From NCBI GenBank assembly GCA_020636075.1, contig JACJYO010000006.1, positions 372,001-436,000 of the forward strand: DNA of 64,000 nucleotides, given 5' to 3'. The translations under genes were made by a program, and so were the position numbers. The DNA is from Lewinellaceae bacterium. Lineage in GTDB: Bacteria; Bacteroidota; Bacteroidia; Chitinophagales; Saprospiraceae. Below the pieces are notes generated by a model. It did no database searches. It saw only the letters and a program-made list of their open reading frames with translations, and was not told the DNA's origin. Positions 61,319 to 64,000 of this stretch are shown piece after piece (within the stretch, counting starts at the first letter, position 1; each line of letters opens with the position of its first letter).

Positions 61319-61550
61319 CGATTTGCGATTTACGATTTACGATTTACGATTTACGATTTACGATTTGCGATTTACGATTTACGATTTACGATTTACGATT
61401 TACGATTTACGATTTACGATTTACGATTTACGATAGGCGCGGTTCGTTGCTGCCCGGGGGAATATGGAATTTGCCTAACTTTGTGCGGTATTAGATAGGA
61501 TTAACCATATGGCCCTAAAAATCGCAAATCGTAACTCGTAATTCGTAAAT
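61319..61550. repeat. 16-copy 7-bp tandem array with an inverted partner
   Basis: 61319-61430 holds exactly 16 copies of CGATTT(A/G); copies 1 and 7 have G. At 61518-61550 four reverse-complement units (TCGCAAA, TCGTAAC, TCGTAAT, TCGTAAA) lie just before the next gene, so the two arms could pair over an 87-bp loop that carries the HPPD promoter. Too short in unit length for CRISPR. The same units form the element at 1201-1350. Confidence 0.85.
61476..61483 (+). promoter_or_regulatory. Candidate promoter -7 element for HPPD
   Basis: TAACTTTG matches TAnnTTTG, 75 bp before the start at 61558. A TTG at 61447-61449 is 26 bp upstream, longer than the usual spacing. It sits in the loop between the inverted 7-mer arms. 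Confidence 0.45.
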
Positions 61551-61557
61551 GTTCAGC

Positions 61558-62691
61558 ATGGATACCTTAACCAAAACAGCTCCCGCCACCAACCTCAATG
61601 CTGCCGATTCTTTCCCCATTAACGGCACCGACCACATCGAATTTTACGTCGGCAATGCCAAACAAAGCGCCATGTATTACCAGGCTGCTTTCGGCTTTGA
61701 GTGGGTCGCTTACATGGGCCCCGAAACGGGCGTGCGCGACCGCGTAAGCTATGTTTTACAACAAAATAAAATCCGGCTCGTCCTGACCTCTGCGCTGTCG
61801 CCGAATCATGAAATTGCCCGGCATGTGGCCCTTCACGGCGATGGTGTGAAAGTACTGGCCTTGTGGGTCGACGATGCTGAAAAATCGTACTACACCGCCC
61901 TGGAACGGGGCGCCGAAAAGGCTTTCGCTCCGCAAACCCAGCGCGACGAACACGGTGAAGTGGTCATGGCTGCCATCAAAACCTATGGCGACACCATCCA
62001 CACCCTGGTGCAACGCAGCAAATACACCGGGCCGTTTTTACCCGGCTATGAAGCCCGCAAGTCGGTGTACCCGGCTAAGTCGGTCGGCCTCCAGTATGTG
62101 GACCACTGTGTCGGCAATGTCGAGTTGGGTGGCATGAACAAATGGGTAAAATTTTACCAGGATGTGATGGGTTTCAAACTGCTGATCACATTTGATGACA
62201 AGGATATCAGCACCGAATACAGCGCCCTGATGTCGAAAGTGGTCAGCAACGGCAACGGTTACATCAAATTCCCGATCAATGAACCGGCGAAAGGCCTGAA
62301 AAAGAGCCAGATTGAGGAATACCTCGACTTCTACCATTCTGCCGGGGTGCAACATATCGCGGTGGCTACCAACGATATCATCGCCACGGTAAGCCAGTTG
62401 CGTGCCAACGGTGTCGACTTTTTGCGCGTCCCGGATGTGTACTACGACGACGTACTCGAACGCGTCGGGGAGATTGAAGAAAATTTGGAAGACCTGAAAA
62501 AACTCAACATTCTCATCGACCGGGATGAAGATGGGTACCTGCTCCAGCTGTTCACCAAGCCGGTGCAGGATCGCCCCACGGTGTTCTACGAAATTATCCA
62601 GCGCCGCGGCGCAAGGTCTTTTGGCAAAGGCAATTTCAAAGCCCTGTTTGAGGCCATCGAGCGCGAACAGGAACTGCGCGGCACGCTTTAA
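61558..62691 (+). CDS. hppD: 4-hydroxyphenylpyruvate dioxygenase
   Basis: Intact, 377 residues from MDTLTKTAPATNLNAADSFP; an in-frame ATG at 61549 (MFS) is the alternative. Converts 4-hydroxyphenylpyruvate to homogentisate in tyrosine degradation. The three iron ligands are visible: His183 in QYVDHCVGNVELGG, His266 in AGVQHIAVATNDI and Glu345 in VFYEIIQRRGARSFGKGNFK. The N-terminal half has the second VOC-type domain (GTDHIEFYVGNAKQSAMYYQ). No homogentisate 1,2-dioxygenase gene is in the window. The TAA stop is part of a palindrome arm. Confidence 0.95.
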   Translation: MDTLTKTAPATNLNAADSFPINGTDHIEFYVGNAKQSAMYYQAAFGFEWVAYMGPETGVRDRVSYVLQQNKIRLVLTSALSPNHEIARHVALHGDGVKVLALWVDDAEKSYYTALERGAEKAFAPQTQRDEHGEVVMAAIKTYGDTIHTLVQRSKYTGPFLPGYEARKSVYPAKSVGLQYVDHCVGNVELGGMNKWVKFYQDVMGFKLLITFDDKDISTEYSALMSKVVSNGNGYIKFPINEPAKGLKKSQIEEYLDFYHSAGVQHIAVATNDIIATVSQLRANGVDFLRVPDVYYDDVLERVGEIEENLEDLKKLNILIDRDEDGYLLQLFTKPVQDRPTVFYEIIQRRGARSFGKGNFKALFEAIEREQELRGTL

Positions 62692-62766
62692 CGAATACGG
62701 AGTATGGAATACGGAGTGTTCATTATTTCGGAAAGGTGAACACTCCGTACTCCGTATTCCGAACTC
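62689..62766. repeat. Inverted repeat with TAA edge (GAATACGGAGT word)
   Basis: ATACGGAGTGTTCA (right part of 62692-62721) pairs with TGAACACTCCGTACTCCGTAT (from 62737), and GAATACGGAGTATG repeats the word once more on the left. The HPPD stop TAA is the left edge and the RpiB gene ends just beyond the right edge, so it separates convergent genes. Confidence 0.8.
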
Positions 62767-62767
62767 G

Positions 62768-63208
62768 TCACTGATGTTCTGCTTCTGCCAAATATTGCAG
62801 GCAAGCCACATCTTCCCTATCCGAGCTCGGCCCGGTAGCAAACCAGACATCCAGCATTTCCCTGGCGACCTGCTCGGAGGTGCTTCGCAGGCTCATGCAC
62901 AGGATGTTGGCGTCGTTCCATTTGCGCGCTCCTTCCGCCGTTTGGGCATCCTGACAGAGTGCAGCGCGAATACCTTTGACTTTGTTGGCGGCCAGGCTGA
63001 TCCCGGTGCCGGTCCAGCAGAAGAGGACAGCCTGATCGAATTCTTTTTTTGCTACTTTTTCCGCTACATCGAGGGCCAACTTTGACCACATGGCCGGGGT
63101 TTCGAGCAGGGCGCCGAACACCGTTACATGGTGGCCTCGATGGCGCAGTTCGTCTATGACGACATCGGTGACATGGGTTTTCATATCGCTTCCAACGGCT
63201 ATTTTCAT
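62768..63208 (-). CDS. rpiB: RpiB/LacAB-family sugar-phosphate isomerase
   Basis: Intact, 146 residues, the family's usual length. MKIAVGSDMKTHVTDVVIDE opens a Rossmann-like fold; TGTGISLAANKVKGIRAALC is the substrate loop, and NDANILCMSLRSTSEQVA the second conserved block. It would interconvert ribose 5-phosphate and ribulose 5-phosphate, or allose/galactose 6-phosphates in the LacAB branch. The N-terminal motif, usually SDHAGxxxK, reads GSDMKTHVT, and CGTGIG reads CWTGTGIS with Cys64 one position away. The specificity may therefore differ from true RpiB. An in-frame alternative is not evident. Confidence 0.82.
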   Translation of the reverse strand: MKIAVGSDMKTHVTDVVIDELRHRGHHVTVFGALLETPAMWSKLALDVAEKVAKKEFDQAVLFCWTGTGISLAANKVKGIRAALCQDAQTAEGARKWNDANILCMSLRSTSEQVAREMLDVWFATGPSSDREDVACLQYLAEAEHQ

Positions 63209-63537
63209 AGGAATTAAAATTTAAAGTACGTATTGCCAAGGGGGGGAGTGAGGGGGTGACTGCCAGTCACCCCCTCACTTGCGCTTGAGTTAGTAACAAA
63301 AGCCAAATTTAGGCTTGGTAAAAAAACAAATGATCCGCCGTTTGTTTTGAAAAATTCGAGGCGTTCTGTTGCGCAAGTGGTACTCTGCACGAGAAAACCT
63401 GTTCTCCGGCGCCAATAGTCATTTGTTTGTCTAATCTGCCTGCCTGCGGCAACGAAAGCGGTAATTTTGGCGTTTTCTATTGCTTTCTATCGCAAAAGCA
63501 GTTTTGATTTTCACAAAAATTAAATGTTCGAACGATT
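63209..63537. other. Divergent gap with the intact GTGAGGGGGTG palindrome
   Basis: The 330-bp spacer between RpiB (-) and the subtilase (+). It holds the palindrome 63248-63278, described separately. TAATTTTG at 63462-63469 matches the -7 promoter form 68 bp before the ATG at 63538, without a good -33. Confidence 0.5.
63248..63278. repeat. Uninterrupted form of the palindrome split at 59676-60112
   Basis: GTGAGGGGGTGACTG-c-CAGTCACCCCCTCAC, 31 nt with 15-bp perfect arms. It equals the host sequence at 59676-59695 plus 60102-60112 except for the central base, so it represents an empty site. Confidence 0.92.
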
Positions 63538-64000
63538 ATGAATTTTAAACAACGTGTGGCAGCGCTATTACTTTGTTTGCCCGCTCTTTTCCTTTCAGCT
63601 CAGTCAAAGGCGCCGGAAAACTGGTTCACGAAAGATCAGTCGAAAGACGGTGTCCAGGGAACCAGCTCTGAACAGACACTGGCTGCCTTGAAAGCAAAAG
63701 GCAAAAAAGGCCAAACAATTATCGTGGCTGTTTTGGATTCGGGTATTGATTACAATCATGAAGACCTCAAGGATATTATGTGGGTAAACCCGGGTGAAAT
63801 TCCCGGCAACGGTATTGACGATGATAAAAACGGCTATGTGGATGATATGCACGGCTGGAATTTCCTCGGCGGCCCGAACGGCAAGAGCATTTCCCATGAA
63901 ACGTTGGAAATGACCCGGGAATATGCCAGGTTGAGTAAAAAATTCAGTGGTACCAATGGCAAAAATCTGTATGGCGATGCCAAAAAAGAATACGACTACT
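63538..64000 (+). CDS. Subtilisin-like serine protease (S8), N-terminal part
   Basis: Runs off the window edge. The start at 63538 gives a signal peptide (MNFKQRVAALLLCLPALFLS, cleaved near AQ). The catalytic Asp region is clear: GQTIIVAVLDSGIDYNHEDL, then MWVNPGEIPGNGIDDDKNGY and VDDMHGWNFLGG, typical of Bacteroidota S8 peptidases. The His and Ser motifs lie beyond the edge. It is probably exported and may end in a T9SS domain. Confidence 0.9.
   Translation, partial: MNFKQRVAALLLCLPALFLSAQSKAPENWFTKDQSKDGVQGTSSEQTLAALKAKGKKGQTIIVAVLDSGIDYNHEDLKDIMWVNPGEIPGNGIDDDKNGYVDDMHGWNFLGGPNGKSISHETLEMTREYARLSKKFSGTNGKNLYGDAKKEYDY

Noticed and set aside
61319..61430. Possible CRISPR array
   Set aside because: The repeat unit is 7 bp with no spacers and no cas genes nearby. 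It is a simple tandem array.

Overview
The window comes from a Bacteroidota genome, most likely the Saprospiria/Saprospiraceae side of the phylum. Reasons: secreted proteins end in type IX secretion (T9SS) sorting domains of both the short type A and the gliding-motility type B kind; several PKD-like, BNR-like and DUF7619-like secreted proteins are present; candidate promoters match the Bacteroidota form TAnnTTTG; Shine-Dalgarno sequences are rare. No rRNA, tRNA, CRISPR array or complete transposase gene was seen.

Layout. 1-3.0 kb: partial secreted protein (-) and an M48-like zinc protease with TPR repeats (+). 3.5-8.2 kb: one giant protein of unknown family. 8.2-15.6 kb: two helical-repeat proteins (-), small secreted proteins, and a sugar-phosphate nucleotidyltransferase. 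15.8-20.6 kb: two T9SS cargo proteins. 20.7-26.3 kb: a minus-strand block with an EamA transporter, a DUF3592-like protein, a phage-tail-collar protein, an LRR protein, and an ECF sigma / membrane protein / M50-like protease set. 26.7-29.5 kb: secreted GH13 amylase. 29.6-37.7 kb (-): YfcC-type transporter, peptidoglycan-binding protein with an L,D-transpeptidase-like motif, WD40-caspase protein, class III nucleotide cyclase. 37.8-46.6 kb (+): M20 amidohydrolase, sodium:solute symporter, VOC protein, T9SS protein, parE, zinc-ribbon protein. 46.7-64 kb: NMN adenylyltransferase/Nudix, propeller histidine kinase plus LytTR regulator, an 18-repeat type B adhesin-like protein, a DUF5691-like protein, clpP, lipoprotein, HPPD, RpiB and the start of a subtilase.

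Sequence quality. From 1 to about 46.6 kb almost every gene, including housekeeping parE, is broken by single-base shifts in short homopolymer runs (roughly 70 by my reading). From 46.7 kb on every gene is intact, including one of 6.1 kb. I read the breaks as sequence errors rather than pseudogenes. I therefore give whole-gene coordinates that span the broken frames and note where the frame changes.

Most unusual content. Gene ends are decorated with many different perfect palindromes. They often contain or abut the TAA stop codon, sit at six of seven convergent junctions, and in places lie inside one another. The clearest case is a 397-bp element with 18-bp perfect terminal inverted repeats and a 9-bp target duplication, inserted in the centre of a palindrome that survives uninterrupted 3.1 kb away. 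Another palindromic unit appears as an in-frame 13-codon insertion in a zinc-ribbon gene. This looks like an active population of mobile palindromes that settle at stop codons and in each other.
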